A stretch of DNA of 64,000 bases from positions 1 to 64,000 of the forward strand of contig NZ_JIAU01000005.1 in NCBI RefSeq assembly GCF_000620665.1, read 5' to 3'. The notes under the pieces were generated by a model. That model saw only the letters and a program-made list of their open reading frames with translations, did no database searches and was not told the origin of the DNA. The position numbers and the translations under genes were made by a program. The stretch is from Sphingomonas sp. URHD0057 (GTDB lineage Bacteria; Pseudomonadota; Alphaproteobacteria; Sphingomonadales; Sphingomonadaceae). This document shows positions 10,608 to 18,344 of this stretch, piece by piece. Position 1 is the first letter of the stretch, and each line of letters starts with the position of its first letter.

Positions 10608-12251
10608 ATGGAGGGCATGGCGAACAATCCTCAAGGCGATACGCAGCAACCAGATTTCGACGTTCCATGGTTGGAGCGATGGCGAGCGGCTGATTTCTCG
10701 TGGCCGGGACTAGCGAAACATCGCTCTTGGCTAACCGGTCAAGGAGGAACTCTTCAAGAATTTCTGCGCGCGATGGAGAATCAAGCGACGGACGCCGATT
10801 TGCTGGAGCGCGGAATTTTGATCGGTTGTGGCGAGTACGGAGTTTTCCATGTGTTATTCGTCCCGGAAGATTGGGCCGAATCGCAACAAGCTGCAATTTC
10901 GGCACCTGATCTTCTTGCGGCGAAGGAGCGGTATTGGCAGGGGCTCTTTACTAACGGTCCCCTTCGAGATGGCAGCGACGCCACTTTGTCGGGTGTCCAC
11001 CTACCACTGGACGTCGAACGTCGCTTGGTTTCCAGCGCACGCGCTTCATTCGACTGGGTGCGGTTCAACTCGGAACTTCGAAGCATTCCGAGGCGCGGCG
11101 ACCGTTCATTTACATGGTGCTTCTTCGGCGAGCAGCTCAACTTCTATGGAAGGGCGAATGCTGGCAGCGGAGAGTGCACCGTTCATTTCACATGGTGTGA
11201 GTTTGCGAAACCAATAATTTTGGAGAAAGTCTCAAATCTCGACTCGCTCGACCTTAATGGCAGCTCACTCCACGAAAAATTGGAGGTAAGCGATTCTGAT
11301 CTCTCGATAGTGCGATTAGATCATTGTGATGCGAAATCGCTGAGTATCACTGAGACCAGCGTCAGAGGTCCGCTCACCATCGGAGGCTCGACGATTGAAT
11401 GGATTGAATGGATCAACTGCACGTTTGACGCCCACGTGCTTCTTGTCGACTCGGAGATAAAGAAGTCAATCGGTCTATTGGCATGTGACTTCAGAAGCCG
11501 CCTCACTCTTGCCGAGATAACTTGGCCTGCATCGTCTTATGGCTGTGCGTCGGCCTCTGGATCCAAATTTGATGGCATCGTGGAAATCGCGGGCGGCGAA
11601 CCGCCGCCCGTTCAGCTTTTCCAAGAGGCTGAGTTTAGGAGCAAGGTCTCGCTGAATTCATTCTCGGACCGGTCGAGACGGGAAAGTTTCAAGAAAGAGT
11701 TGGCCGCGGTAGGAAGTCAGTCTGAGCAGACTTTCAACAAGCAGAAGCATGCACAAGACGTTGAGTCAGGGTGTAGAACCTTGAGGAAGGTCGCCGAGGC
11801 TGCCGGTGACGTGCAAAGCGAGCAGCTTTGGCACCGGGCTGAGTTGATTGCCCGTCGAGCACGCGGCGAAAGCGCCGCATCGGAAAAGTCGTTTTCGAGC
11901 CTGTATGGGCTACTAGCTGATTACGGTTTGTCGATATCCAGGCCATTCGTCGTCTTGGGCGCCGCAATGGCGCTCTTTGCGCTCATTTATGCGTGGATTG
12001 GTGGAATGAGCTGGTTTGGTTCTATCGATTGGCGCAGCATCGAAGAAGGGCTCGGGTATTCGCTAAATCGAACGCTTCCGATTGGCGTCTTTGCAGAGGA
12101 TCATAATGCTTGGCGAGAACATCTGTTGGGTAGCAGTGGGCAGGTGGGTGATATTGCGGTACGCGCGATAGCGACGGCTCAGACAATTTTCTCGGCGACA
12201 CTTATTTATCTCGGTGTCATGGCAATTCGGCGAAAGTTTCGGATTTCCTGA
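10608..12251 (+). CDS. Predicted membrane protein with beta-helix-like repeats, lower GC
   Basis: A 547-aa protein I cannot assign to a named family. The middle (residues about 195-330) is rich in short strands of the type LDLNGSSL, LSIVRLDHCDAKSLSI and LTIGGSTI, as in pentapeptide-repeat or beta-helix proteins. Two hydrophobic helices lie near the C-terminus (about 445-468, FVVLGAAMALFALIYAW, and about 525-540, TIFSATLIYLGVM), separated by a loop. This layout recalls repeat proteins fused to a two-helix channel-like module. The start is uncertain: ATG at 10608 lacks a good ribosome site, and ATG at 10617 has GGAGGG too close. Base composition and codon use are clearly less GC-rich than the neighbours, indicating transfer. 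Confidence 0.72.
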   Translation: MEGMANNPQGDTQQPDFDVPWLERWRAADFSWPGLAKHRSWLTGQGGTLQEFLRAMENQATDADLLERGILIGCGEYGVFHVLFVPEDWAESQQAAISAPDLLAAKERYWQGLFTNGPLRDGSDATLSGVHLPLDVERRLVSSARASFDWVRFNSELRSIPRRGDRSFTWCFFGEQLNFYGRANAGSGECTVHFTWCEFAKPIILEKVSNLDSLDLNGSSLHEKLEVSDSDLSIVRLDHCDAKSLSITETSVRGPLTIGGSTIEWIEWINCTFDAHVLLVDSEIKKSIGLLACDFRSRLTLAEITWPASSYGCASASGSKFDGIVEIAGGEPPPVQLFQEAEFRSKVSLNSFSDRSRRESFKKELAAVGSQSEQTFNKQKHAQDVESGCRTLRKVAEAAGDVQSEQLWHRAELIARRARGESAASEKSFSSLYGLLADYGLSISRPFVVLGAAMALFALIYAWIGGMSWFGSIDWRSIEEGLGYSLNRTLPIGVFAEDHNAWREHLLGSSGQVGDIAVRAIATAQTIFSATLIYLGVMAIRRKFRIS

Positions 12252-12650
12252 ACACGGGTTGGGCCGCACCCGGCAAGGGCCCGCCCTCATCAGCTTGGAA
12301 TCCAGTTTTGCGAGGCATGGAATTGCAGGATCAAGCGGCACCGGCGGGCTAATCGCCGCTCACAAAAAGCTGTCCTATTCGCTCCGGATTTGCTTCACCC
12401 TGATCGATGGGCGGACGAACGAGCAAAACCAATCCAGCAGCACGCGCGGTCGGCCGTGCACTGCCGAAGGAGCGGGCGCACAAAACATCGCCGTCACTGC
12501 GAAGATTGGTGAAGTTTCAGTGGCAGCCGGTCTTAGACCGAGCCGCCACTCCCTCGCGTACGCGCGCGCCTGCACGCACATGTCGCTGCCAACTTTGGCA
12601 ACTTCCGAGCGTTCAGATTGCCGGCATTGGGCGCGTTTTTGGGCTCAGCT
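12252..12650. other. Non-coding gap after the low-GC gene
   Basis: About 400 bases of intermediate composition with no supported gene on either strand. No clear terminator hairpin with a T run, tRNA or known motif is visible. It lies between the low-GC membrane protein and the duplicated UPF0178 gene end, so it is probably the residue of the same acquisition events. Confidence 0.5.
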
Positions 12651-12747
12651 CTTCCCCATCCGCACCAGCGCCGCATCCAGCGCCTACAGGAACCGCGGCC
12701 GGTCGGCCCTGGCGAACGGCGCCGGCCCGCCGGTCATCCCGCCGCGC
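12651..12747 (-). pseudogene. Duplicated 3'-end fragment of the UPF0178 gene
   Basis: Positions 12651-12743 align with 13452-13544, the 3' end of the UPF0178 gene, at roughly four of five bases and without gaps. Read on the minus strand it gives GMTGGPAPFARADRPRFL, then an in-frame TAG where the intact gene has a Gln codon, then ALDAALVRMGKS and a stop. The original stop has been lost and replaced two codons later. The fragment starts about five bases after the stop of the lysozyme gene, so the lysozyme gene is flanked by an intact and a broken copy of the same gene end. Confidence 0.88.
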
Positions 12748-13374
12748 TCAGGCCACGGCGCCCCACAACCTCCTCAATTGCGTCTCGCTGCCGTTGAATT
12801 TGTCGCGATCGCACCTGCCGATGCCCTTGACCGTATGCGGCTGCGGGCCGACGGCGCCATCCGTATATTGCCACATCGTCCAGGTCGGCCAGTTTGGCGG
12901 CACGACTGCCGTCGGGCCATATTGGGCGATCCACAACCAGCTTTTCGCGAGCACCGAATCACTCCCCGCGCCAAGCTTTTCCTTGAGATAATGACCCGCG
13001 TAGAGACCGGGCCATTGGCCGGTCTGCTCGAACACGTGGGTATTGAACGCCCGCGCCTCCTCGAGCGACATCGACGGTCCCGAGGGGTTCGGCTCGAAGT
13101 CGAGCACCAGCAGCGTGTCGGTCGGATCGCCGACGGCGGTGAGGAATTGGATAGCCTGCTTCACGCCGTCGGAGCCGGTCGCGAAATGATACGCGCCCCA
13201 CAGCAAGCCGGCGGCACGAGCCCGCGTGCGGTTCGTCCGGTACATAGGATCGATATTGGCTTGCCCCTGTGACGCTTTGTGGATGACTCCCAGGATGCCG
13301 TCCGCCTTCGCCTTGGCAAAATCGAGACGAGTGCCGTTGTGGTGCGAAATGTCGATGACTGCATTGATCGTCAT
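12748..13374 (-). CDS. Glycoside hydrolase family 25 lysozyme-like muramidase
   Basis: A 208-aa GH25-type enzyme expected to cleave the MurNAc-GlcNAc bond of peptidoglycan. The family signatures are present: DISHHNG at residues 8-14 (Asp8) and LLVLDFEP around residues 88-95 (Asp92, Glu94 as the catalytic acid/base pair), then YAGHYL and the WQYTDG strand near the C-terminus. ATG at 13374 follows GGGGAG. No signal peptide is visible, as is common for phage-type or leaderless enzymes of this family. It lies between the UPF0178 gene and a duplicated end of that gene, which suggests insertion. No holin or other phage gene accompanies it. Confidence 0.88.
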   Translation of the reverse strand: MTINAVIDISHHNGTRLDFAKAKADGILGVIHKASQGQANIDPMYRTNRTRARAAGLLWGAYHFATGSDGVKQAIQFLTAVGDPTDTLLVLDFEPNPSGPSMSLEEARAFNTHVFEQTGQWPGLYAGHYLKEKLGAGSDSVLAKSWLWIAQYGPTAVVPPNWPTWTMWQYTDGAVGPQPHTVKGIGRCDRDKFNGSETQLRRLWGAVA

Positions 13375-13448
13375 GGGAATCTCCCCGGACCGGGCGATTC
13401 GGCGTGCCCCTTTTATGCTGATTCAATCGCTTCGCCCAATGTCGGACT

Positions 13449-13904
13449 TCACTTCCCCAACCGCACCATTGCTTCGTCCAGCACTTGCAGGAACCGCGAG
13501 CGGTCCGCCTTGGCGAACGGCGCCGGGCCGCCGGTCACTCCGGCCCCCGAGCGCAAATCGGCCATGATCGCCCGCGTTGCGATCGCGCCGCCGATCGACG
13601 CGGCAGTGAACGGCTTCCCGTTGGGGCCGATGACCGTCGCGCCCTTCTTGAGGCAGCGGTCGGCGAGGAGGATGTCGCCGGTGATCACCACCGTCTTCGC
13701 GTCCATCGCTTCCGCGATCCAGTCGTCGGCGGCGTCGAATTTGTCGGATACCACCACCCGCTGGATCAGCGGATGATCGGGTACGCGCATGTGGCTGTTG
13801 CTGACGACCGTGACGGGCACCTCGCGCCGCCACGCGACCTTGTACACCTCGTCCTTCACCGGGCAGGCGTCGGCGTCGACCAGGATCTTGACGGCGCTCG
13901 TCAC
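13449..13904 (-). CDS. UPF0178 (YaiI/YqxD) family protein
   Basis: A 151-aa cytoplasmic protein of the UPF0178 family. This family has a PIN-like fold with conserved acidic residues and no settled function. Visible signatures are ILVDADACPVKDE near the N-terminus, VVSDKFDAADDWI, VVITGDILLADRCL and GAGVTGGPAPF near the C-terminus. GTG at 13904 is used. Its last 30 codons are duplicated about 800 bases downstream, beyond the lysozyme gene, so this is the intact target copy of that rearrangement. Confidence 0.9.
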   Translation of the reverse strand: MTSAVKILVDADACPVKDEVYKVAWRREVPVTVVSNSHMRVPDHPLIQRVVVSDKFDAADDWIAEAMDAKTVVITGDILLADRCLKKGATVIGPNGKPFTAASIGGAIATRAIMADLRSGAGVTGGPAPFAKADRSRFLQVLDEAMVRLGK

Positions 13905-13924
13905 GATTCCCTGTTTCGGCGCTC

Positions 13925-14053
13925 TCAGCTGTTCTTCAGGTTCTCCAGCCCGCGCGCGCCGCCTTTTTGTGACGGGTTGGCGGCGATGGTCTTCACCTTC
14001 GCCTTCTTGGGCTTGCGCGCTTCCTTGCTCTTTTTCTGCTGTCCCTTGGCCAC
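13925..14053 (-). CDS. Small, very basic conserved-type protein (42 aa)
   Basis: GTG at 14053 lies five to six bases after AGGAGAT and gives MAKGQQKKSKEARKPKKAKV, then a KTIAANPSQKGG tail. About one third of the residues are Lys or Arg. A longer in-frame start at 14122 lacks a ribosome site and adds unrelated sequence. Short Lys-rich proteins beginning MAKGQQ are common in this order, but their function is not known. Nucleic-acid binding is a guess from the charge. The gene ends 20 bases upstream of the UPF0178 start on the same strand. Confidence 0.7.
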   Translation of the reverse strand: MAKGQQKKSKEARKPKKAKVKTIAANPSQKGGARGLENLKNS

Positions 14054-14251
14054 GGCTGATCTCCTGCTGCGACGCGGCGGATGCGCCACCTCACGGCAGT
14101 CATAGCCTGATGGCGGCGACACTCAAACGGTCAGGCGAGGCTGGCCTTACCTTGGATAAGGTTGCAGGATGCGCCGGCTCCGGCGAAGTAGCGCCACACC
14201 TGCATCCGCGAAGGCGCAACCAATCCGATGACCTGTCGTTAAGCGCCGCTG

Positions 14252-14743
14252 ATGCCCGCCCTTCGCCATGCGCTCGCCGCCGCCGGTTCTATCCTCGTCG
14301 CTCCGCTTGCCTCGGCAGAGGAGCGGCAGGTCGATCCGCTGCACTTCTTCGAAGGCCGCACGGAAACGCAGGGCACGGTCAAGGTCATGTTCCACAAGCC
14401 GTACCGGACGCGCAGCATCGGCGCCGGCCGGATCGAGCCGGACGGGACCCTGACGCTGGTCCAGCGCGTCGAGGACGAAGGCAAGCCGTCGCACGAGCGG
14501 CGCTGGCGCGTCCGCCGCGCGGGCCCGGATCGCTTCGTCGCCAGCATGACGGAAGCCGTAGGGCCGGTCGCGATCGAGCGGATCGGCAATCGCTATCGCT
14601 TCCGCTTCACGATGAAAGGCAACATGCGCGCCGAGCAGATCCTGACGCCCCAGCCCGACGGCCGCTCGGCCCGCAACATCATGAAGGTCAAGCGCATGGG
14701 CATCACCGTCGCGACCACCGAGGGCACGATCCGCAAGATCTGA
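14252..14743 (+). CDS. DUF3833 family exported protein
   Basis: A 163-aa protein with a signal-like N-terminus (LRHALAAAGSILVAPLASA). A DUF3833-type body follows: LHFFEGRTETQG at the start, then ERRWRVRRAGPDRFVA, NRYRFRFTM and KVKRMGITVATTEGTI. Members are usually periplasmic or lipid-anchored; this one lacks a lipobox cysteine. Biochemical function is unknown. It ends four bases before the arr gene, so the two probably share a transcript. The start lacks a strong ribosome site. Confidence 0.75.
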   Translation: MPALRHALAAAGSILVAPLASAEERQVDPLHFFEGRTETQGTVKVMFHKPYRTRSIGAGRIEPDGTLTLVQRVEDEGKPSHERRWRVRRAGPDRFVASMTEAVGPVAIERIGNRYRFRFTMKGNMRAEQILTPQPDGRSARNIMKVKRMGITVATTEGTIRKI

Positions 14744-14747
14744 GACG

Positions 14748-15179
14748 ATGTACGCAGCAGACGTCCCACCGAACACAACCTTCTATCACGGCACCAAGGC
14801 CGACCTTGCCGTCGGCGAACTGATCCGTCCGGGCTTTGGTAGCAATTTCGTCGAGCGCGAGCTCAAGCACATCTATTTCAGCGCGACGCTGGAGGCCGCC
14901 ACCTGGGGCGCCGAGCTGGCCAGGGGCCCAAAAGGACAGGAAGGCGCGCGCGGACGCATTTACATCGTCGAGCCGACCGGCCCGTTCGAGGACGACCCCA
15001 ACCTCACCGACAAGAAATTCCCCGGCAACGTCACCGCCTCCTATCGCAGCCAGCATCCCTTGCGAATCACCGGCGAGGTCGACGACTGGGTCGAACATTC
15101 GCCCGAACGCCTCCAGGAAATGCGCGACAATCTCGCCAAGCTGAATGCCAACGGGGCCGCGGAGATCATCGAGGACTGA
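14748..15179 (+). CDS. arr: Rifamycin ADP-ribosyltransferase (Arr)
   Basis: A 143-aa enzyme matching the Arr family in length and motifs: FYHGTKADLAVGELI at the N-terminus, RELKHIYFSATLEAATWGAELA, RGRIYIVEPTGPFEDDPNLT and KKFPGNVTASYRS. Arr transfers ADP-ribose from NAD+ to the C23 hydroxyl of rifamycins and so inactivates them. It lies four bases after the DUF3833 gene with no mobile element nearby, so it looks like an intrinsic chromosomal resistance gene. Its GC content matches the surroundings. Confidence 0.93.
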   Translation: MYAADVPPNTTFYHGTKADLAVGELIRPGFGSNFVERELKHIYFSATLEAATWGAELARGPKGQEGARGRIYIVEPTGPFEDDPNLTDKKFPGNVTASYRSQHPLRITGEVDDWVEHSPERLQEMRDNLAKLNANGAAEIIED

Positions 15180-15250
15180 AACCAACATTTCGGAGACTTT
15201 CGTGCGCCCGTGACGTTGGGTTCGCTTCGAACCGACGGATGGAGGATTGA

Positions 15251-15883
15251 ATGGCCACCGTGTCCCAAGCTGCGTCGCGCGCGCCGCTGCGTTATTCCAA
15301 CGTGGCGGTGACGCTGCACTGGACCATCGTCGTCCTGCTGCTGACCCAGGTCTGGCTCGGCTTCACCTTCGCCGACATGCCGCGTGGCCCGGCGCGGATG
15401 GAGTATTTCACCTGGCACAAGACGGTCGGCGCGACGATCCTGTTGCTAACCCTGGTCCGGCTCGGCTACCGCTTGGCCAACCCGGCGCCGCCCTATCCCC
15501 CCGAAATGCCGCACTGGCGCCGTACCGCGGCGGTCTGGAGCCACCGCCTTCTCTATACTCTGCTGATCGTCCTGCCGCTGACCGGGCTGATCGCGGTGTC
15601 GGGCCACAGCTCCGGCTGGTTCACGCCGCTGGTCGGCAACATCCCCTTGCCGGTGGTGCCCGGGATCAACGAGGCGACCGGCGAGATTTCGGGCGACGTC
15701 CACGTGTTCCTGGTGTGGTCGACGATTGCCTTGCTCGTCATCCACATCGGCGCCGCGCTCTACGAGCAGTTCGGCACAAAAACGGGCGTTGCCTATCGAA
15801 TGCCTCCGTTCCGGGCTCGGGACGGGGAGCGCGCGGTCATCGCCCAAGGTTCGGCCGCCGAGATTGACGCGACTCGACTTTGA
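15251..15883 (+). CDS. Cytochrome b561 family membrane protein
   Basis: A 210-aa four-helix membrane protein. Histidines that could ligate two b hemes lie at H23 (TLHW), H56 (TWHKTVG), H151 (DVHVFL) and H165 (VIHIG), matching the YodB/CybB subfamily. Its expected role is electron transfer at the inner membrane, in some members superoxide or quinol oxidation. ATG at 15251 is preceded by GGAGG. The tail after residue 180 is polar and extends about 30 residues beyond the usual family end. Confidence 0.88.
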   Translation: MATVSQAASRAPLRYSNVAVTLHWTIVVLLLTQVWLGFTFADMPRGPARMEYFTWHKTVGATILLLTLVRLGYRLANPAPPYPPEMPHWRRTAAVWSHRLLYTLLIVLPLTGLIAVSGHSSGWFTPLVGNIPLPVVPGINEATGEISGDVHVFLVWSTIALLVIHIGAALYEQFGTKTGVAYRMPPFRARDGERAVIAQGSAAEIDATRL

Positions 15884-15943
15884 CCGGAGACGCCGCCCGG
15901 TTCCCCGAGCGGCGCCTTCCTCCTTGCGAGTTGAATGCTTTGG

Positions 15944-16606
15944 TTACGCCGCTTCGGACTGGCGCTCCGGTTCGTCCATATTCTCCGGAAGTCCGGCGTC
16001 GCCTTCCACCGCGCGCGCTTCACCGGCCGCGACCTCGCGATCGCGCTTGTCGAAGAAGGCGGCGCGCTTGAGCCGCTTCCTCAGCGACTGCGATGGATTG
16101 TCCGAAGTCGGACCGTGCATGGCGCGCTCGACCCAGGTCTCGCCCGGCTTGGCGCTGTTCGAAGCCTGCTCGTTGCCCCACGAGAAGGCGGACGCTTCGG
16201 CCGCGACGGTCGGCTGCGCCTCCGCCACTGGCGGCGAGGGGATGTCTTCGCTCGCCGATTCGTCCGGGGCAGGCTCGGGCGACTCATATTGCCATGCCCC
16301 TTCGTCCTCGCGGCGACGCTTGCGGCGGTTCATCACGATTGCCGCGCCACCAAGGGCAATCACCGCCAAGGCGCCGCCGCCGAACTTGAGCGTCCGCTCG
16401 TCGAACGGACCGTTGAACGGGTTCGCCTTTGGTTTCGCGGATTGCGCCGCCGGCGCGGCGGCATCGGCTTTCCCGCTGAGCGCGGGGCTGGCGGAAAGGT
16501 CGACGACGGGCTTCGGCCCCGCCGCCAGGGTTGGGGACAAGGCGACTGACGCGGCAATCGCGGCAGCGCCTGCTCGTGCATATAGCGTTTTGTGGTTGGT
16601 CATCAT
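15944..16606 (-). CDS. Hypothetical membrane-anchored protein with signal-like N-terminus
   Basis: A 220-aa protein of unknown function. The N-terminus (YARAGAAAIAASVALSPTLAAG) looks like a signal peptide. A second hydrophobic helix at about residues 75-92 (FGGGALAVIALGGAAIVM) is followed by NRRKRRR, a strong stop-transfer signal, so the Pro/Glu/Ala-rich tail (about 100-220) should be cytoplasmic. The tail holds a basic patch (RKRLKRAAFFDKRDRE). ATG at 16606 or 16603 starts the protein; a longer open frame back to 17014 crosses the opposite gene and lacks support. Alternatively a membrane scaffold or regulator. Confidence 0.7.
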   Translation of the reverse strand: MMTNHKTLYARAGAAAIAASVALSPTLAAGPKPVVDLSASPALSGKADAAAPAAQSAKPKANPFNGPFDERTLKFGGGALAVIALGGAAIVMNRRKRRREDEGAWQYESPEPAPDESASEDIPSPPVAEAQPTVAAEASAFSWGNEQASNSAKPGETWVERAMHGPTSDNPSQSLRKRLKRAAFFDKRDREVAAGEARAVEGDAGLPENMDEPERQSEAA

Positions 16607-16840
16607 GCCCAAACAACGGCCGTACAAGGCGCAAGTCGCCGGATTATCGGCTAATGGAAGTCTCAGGTGGACGGGTCGATCCGTTTTCTCGCGGGCGCGA
16701 ATCGTTCCCGCATTGGCCGCATCCACGAGGCCGTGCATCGCGACGGAAAGATGTCTCGGCGGCTTGCTGTTTGCCGGCATGTCGGCGAATGGACGAGCAT
16801 GGTTGGCGACATCGCAGCGAGCCCGGCCCGCAGACCAGGC

Positions 16841-17194
16841 GTGAGCGAGGAGGTCGCGCTTTTCTCCTACGGGACGCTGCAGCTGCCGGCGGTTCAACGC
16901 GCGACTTACGGGCGATTGCTCGAGGGCCAGGCGGACGCTCTGCCCGGTTATCGCCTCCAGCCTCTCGAAATCAGCGACCTTGAAGTGGTTCGGTTGAGCG
17001 GAAAAGCGGTGCATTCGATCGCCGTCGCGACCGATGATGTCGCCGACCGCGTCGCCGGGATGGTATTCCGCCTGAGCCAGGCGGAGCTGGACGCGACCGA
17101 CGCTTATGAAGTTGATGCCTACGGGCGCGTCGAAACGCGGCTCGAGTCGGGCCGTACGGCGTGGGTGTACGTCGGGGCGGCTACCGGCCCTTGA
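16841..17194 (+). CDS. Gamma-glutamylcyclotransferase-like (AIG2) protein
   Basis: GTG at 16841 gives a 117-aa protein beginning SEEVALFSYGTLQ, the diagnostic substrate-loop motif of the GGCT/AIG2 fold. LPGYRLQPLEI, VAGMVFRLS and a central acidic region (AELDATDAYE) follow, where the catalytic Glu of the family is found. An in-frame extension to 16667 is not family-like. Members act on gamma-glutamyl peptides or remain uncharacterised. The 3' end overlaps the convergent peroxiredoxin gene by 14 bases. Confidence 0.82.
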   Translation: MSEEVALFSYGTLQLPAVQRATYGRLLEGQADALPGYRLQPLEISDLEVVRLSGKAVHSIAVATDDVADRVAGMVFRLSQAELDATDAYEVDAYGRVETRLESGRTAWVYVGAATGP

Positions 17195-17705
17195 GGCGTT
17201 GCACCGCAGCCAGGGTCTTGGCGACGTGCTGGCTGAAGTCGAGGTCGTCGTGGACCATGACGATCTTGCCGCCCTTGGCGATCACGTAGGATGTTCGCGT
17301 GGTGATGCCGGGATGCGCAGCCCACGCCACGTCATACGCCTTCTGCGTCGCCGGGGTCGCTGTGGCGACCGGGAAGGCGCTGCGGCATTCCTTGACCGAG
17401 AAGTCCTTCAACGTCGCGACATTGTCGGCCGACATGCCGATCACCTGCGCGCCGGCTTTCTTGAAATCGCCGATCGATTCGCTGAAGGCGTGAGCCTCGG
17501 CGGTGCAGCCGGACGTGAACGCCTTGGGGAAGAAATAGAGGACGACCGGACCCTTGTGCAGCTGCTGGGCGAGATGGAGCCTGAATTCCTTGCCGCCAAC
17601 CGCTCCCGTGGTGGTGAAATCGGGGGCTTTGGCGCCCACCGGAAGTGCGGCCTGGGCCGGAACGGCGAAGGCTGCGGCGATCAGTCCCGCGAGAAGCTTG
17701 CGCAT
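17181..17705 (-). CDS. Periplasmic peroxiredoxin (BCP/PrxQ-like)
   Basis: A 174-aa protein with a signal peptide (LLAGLIAAAFAVPAQA). An AhpC/TSA thioredoxin fold follows: GAKAPDF, VLYFFPKAFTSGC with the peroxidatic Cys67, and a second Cys107 in VKECRSAF that may resolve it. It should reduce peroxides in the periplasm, with electrons from a periplasmic thiol partner not visible here. Thr64 and Ser65 upstream of Cys67 fit the P-x-x-F-T-x-x-C active-site pattern. The ATG at 17705 is followed by a standard MRKLL signal start. Confidence 0.9.
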   Translation of the reverse strand: MRKLLAGLIAAAFAVPAQAALPVGAKAPDFTTTGAVGGKEFRLHLAQQLHKGPVVLYFFPKAFTSGCTAEAHAFSESIGDFKKAGAQVIGMSADNVATLKDFSVKECRSAFPVATATPATQKAYDVAWAAHPGITTRTSYVIAKGGKIVMVHDDLDFSQHVAKTLAAVQRLKGR

Positions 17706-17790
17706 CGTCGACTCTCCTTGACGCGCAATCCTTAGCGCGCGTCCCCGATGAGTGCGAGGGGATGCTCGTCCGGTTCACCGGCTGGCGAGC

Positions 17791-17976
17791 TTAGTGCTGA
17801 GGCGCCAGCCAGCCGATGAGCACGTAGAACAGGACCATGAGCGGGCCGGTGATCAGGGTCAGGCCAACGAAGCCGAGGCGGATCAATAGCGGATCAACGC
17901 CGGTATAGTCGGCGAGCCCGGCGGCGACGCCCATGACCTTGGCGTCGCGCCGGTTGATCAGGAAACGTCCGTTCAT
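17791..17976 (-). CDS. PspC domain protein (short form)
   Basis: A 61-aa protein that is essentially one PspC domain: FLINRRDAKVMGVAAGLADYTGVDPLLIRL, then one long hydrophobic helix (GFVGLTLITGPLMVLFYVLIGWLAP). PspC domains belong to the phage-shock envelope-stress response at the inner membrane. No pspA or pspB is adjacent, so this is an isolated short PspC. ATG at 17976 has an AAGGAAAA-type ribosome site. Confidence 0.88.
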   Translation of the reverse strand: MNGRFLINRRDAKVMGVAAGLADYTGVDPLLIRLGFVGLTLITGPLMVLFYVLIGWLAPQH

Positions 17977-18002
17977 TTCAAGTTTTCCTTGGGATTGAGG
18001 GT

Positions 18003-18110
18003 TCAGGCGATCGGCAGCGACGTGGCGGCCGAAACGAGCAGGAGCGCGGAAACGAGCGCACCGGCGAGAACGGTGGCGGTCTCACGAGCGGAAATGAAAG
18101 AAGCGAACAT
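18003..18110 (-). CDS. Small hydrophobic protein (35 aa)
   Basis: ATG at 18110 follows AAAGGGA. The 35-codon product has a short polar start (FASFISARET), one hydrophobic segment (ATVLAGALVSALLLVSAAT) and the end SLPIA. It could be a single-span membrane peptide or a secreted peptide. It lies 27 bases upstream of the PspC gene on the same strand, so co-transcription and an envelope role are plausible inferences. It is too short for certainty. Confidence 0.6.
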   Translation of the reverse strand: MFASFISARETATVLAGALVSALLLVSAATSLPIA

Positions 18111-18344
18111 GTTCACAATCCCTTTTGTCGTAGCGAACCCGACCATCGGGTCCATGCCGTATACACTGCAGGGATCGTGCCAAATTGAAAAAGCCGTTGT
18201 TTTTCAGTGATGCTTGCGCTGTGCTACCCGAACACCGGCGCATTTCATGCTGTTTGTTGGGGAAAAATCCCAATCCCGGACGTCTTGGTCGCTTGCACGC
18301 TTGTCCGGAAATGGACACGCGCTACAAATGTAGTTCGTTTCCGG

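Noticed and set aside
12214-13272. A 352-codon plus-strand frame across the lysozyme locus
   Set aside because: It crosses the low-GC gene end, the gap and the lysozyme gene in antisense; composition and lack of motifs mark it as chance.
12748-13374. A prophage remnant around the lysozyme gene
   Set aside because: No holin, capsid, tail or integrase gene is near; a single lysozyme gene is not enough to call a prophage.
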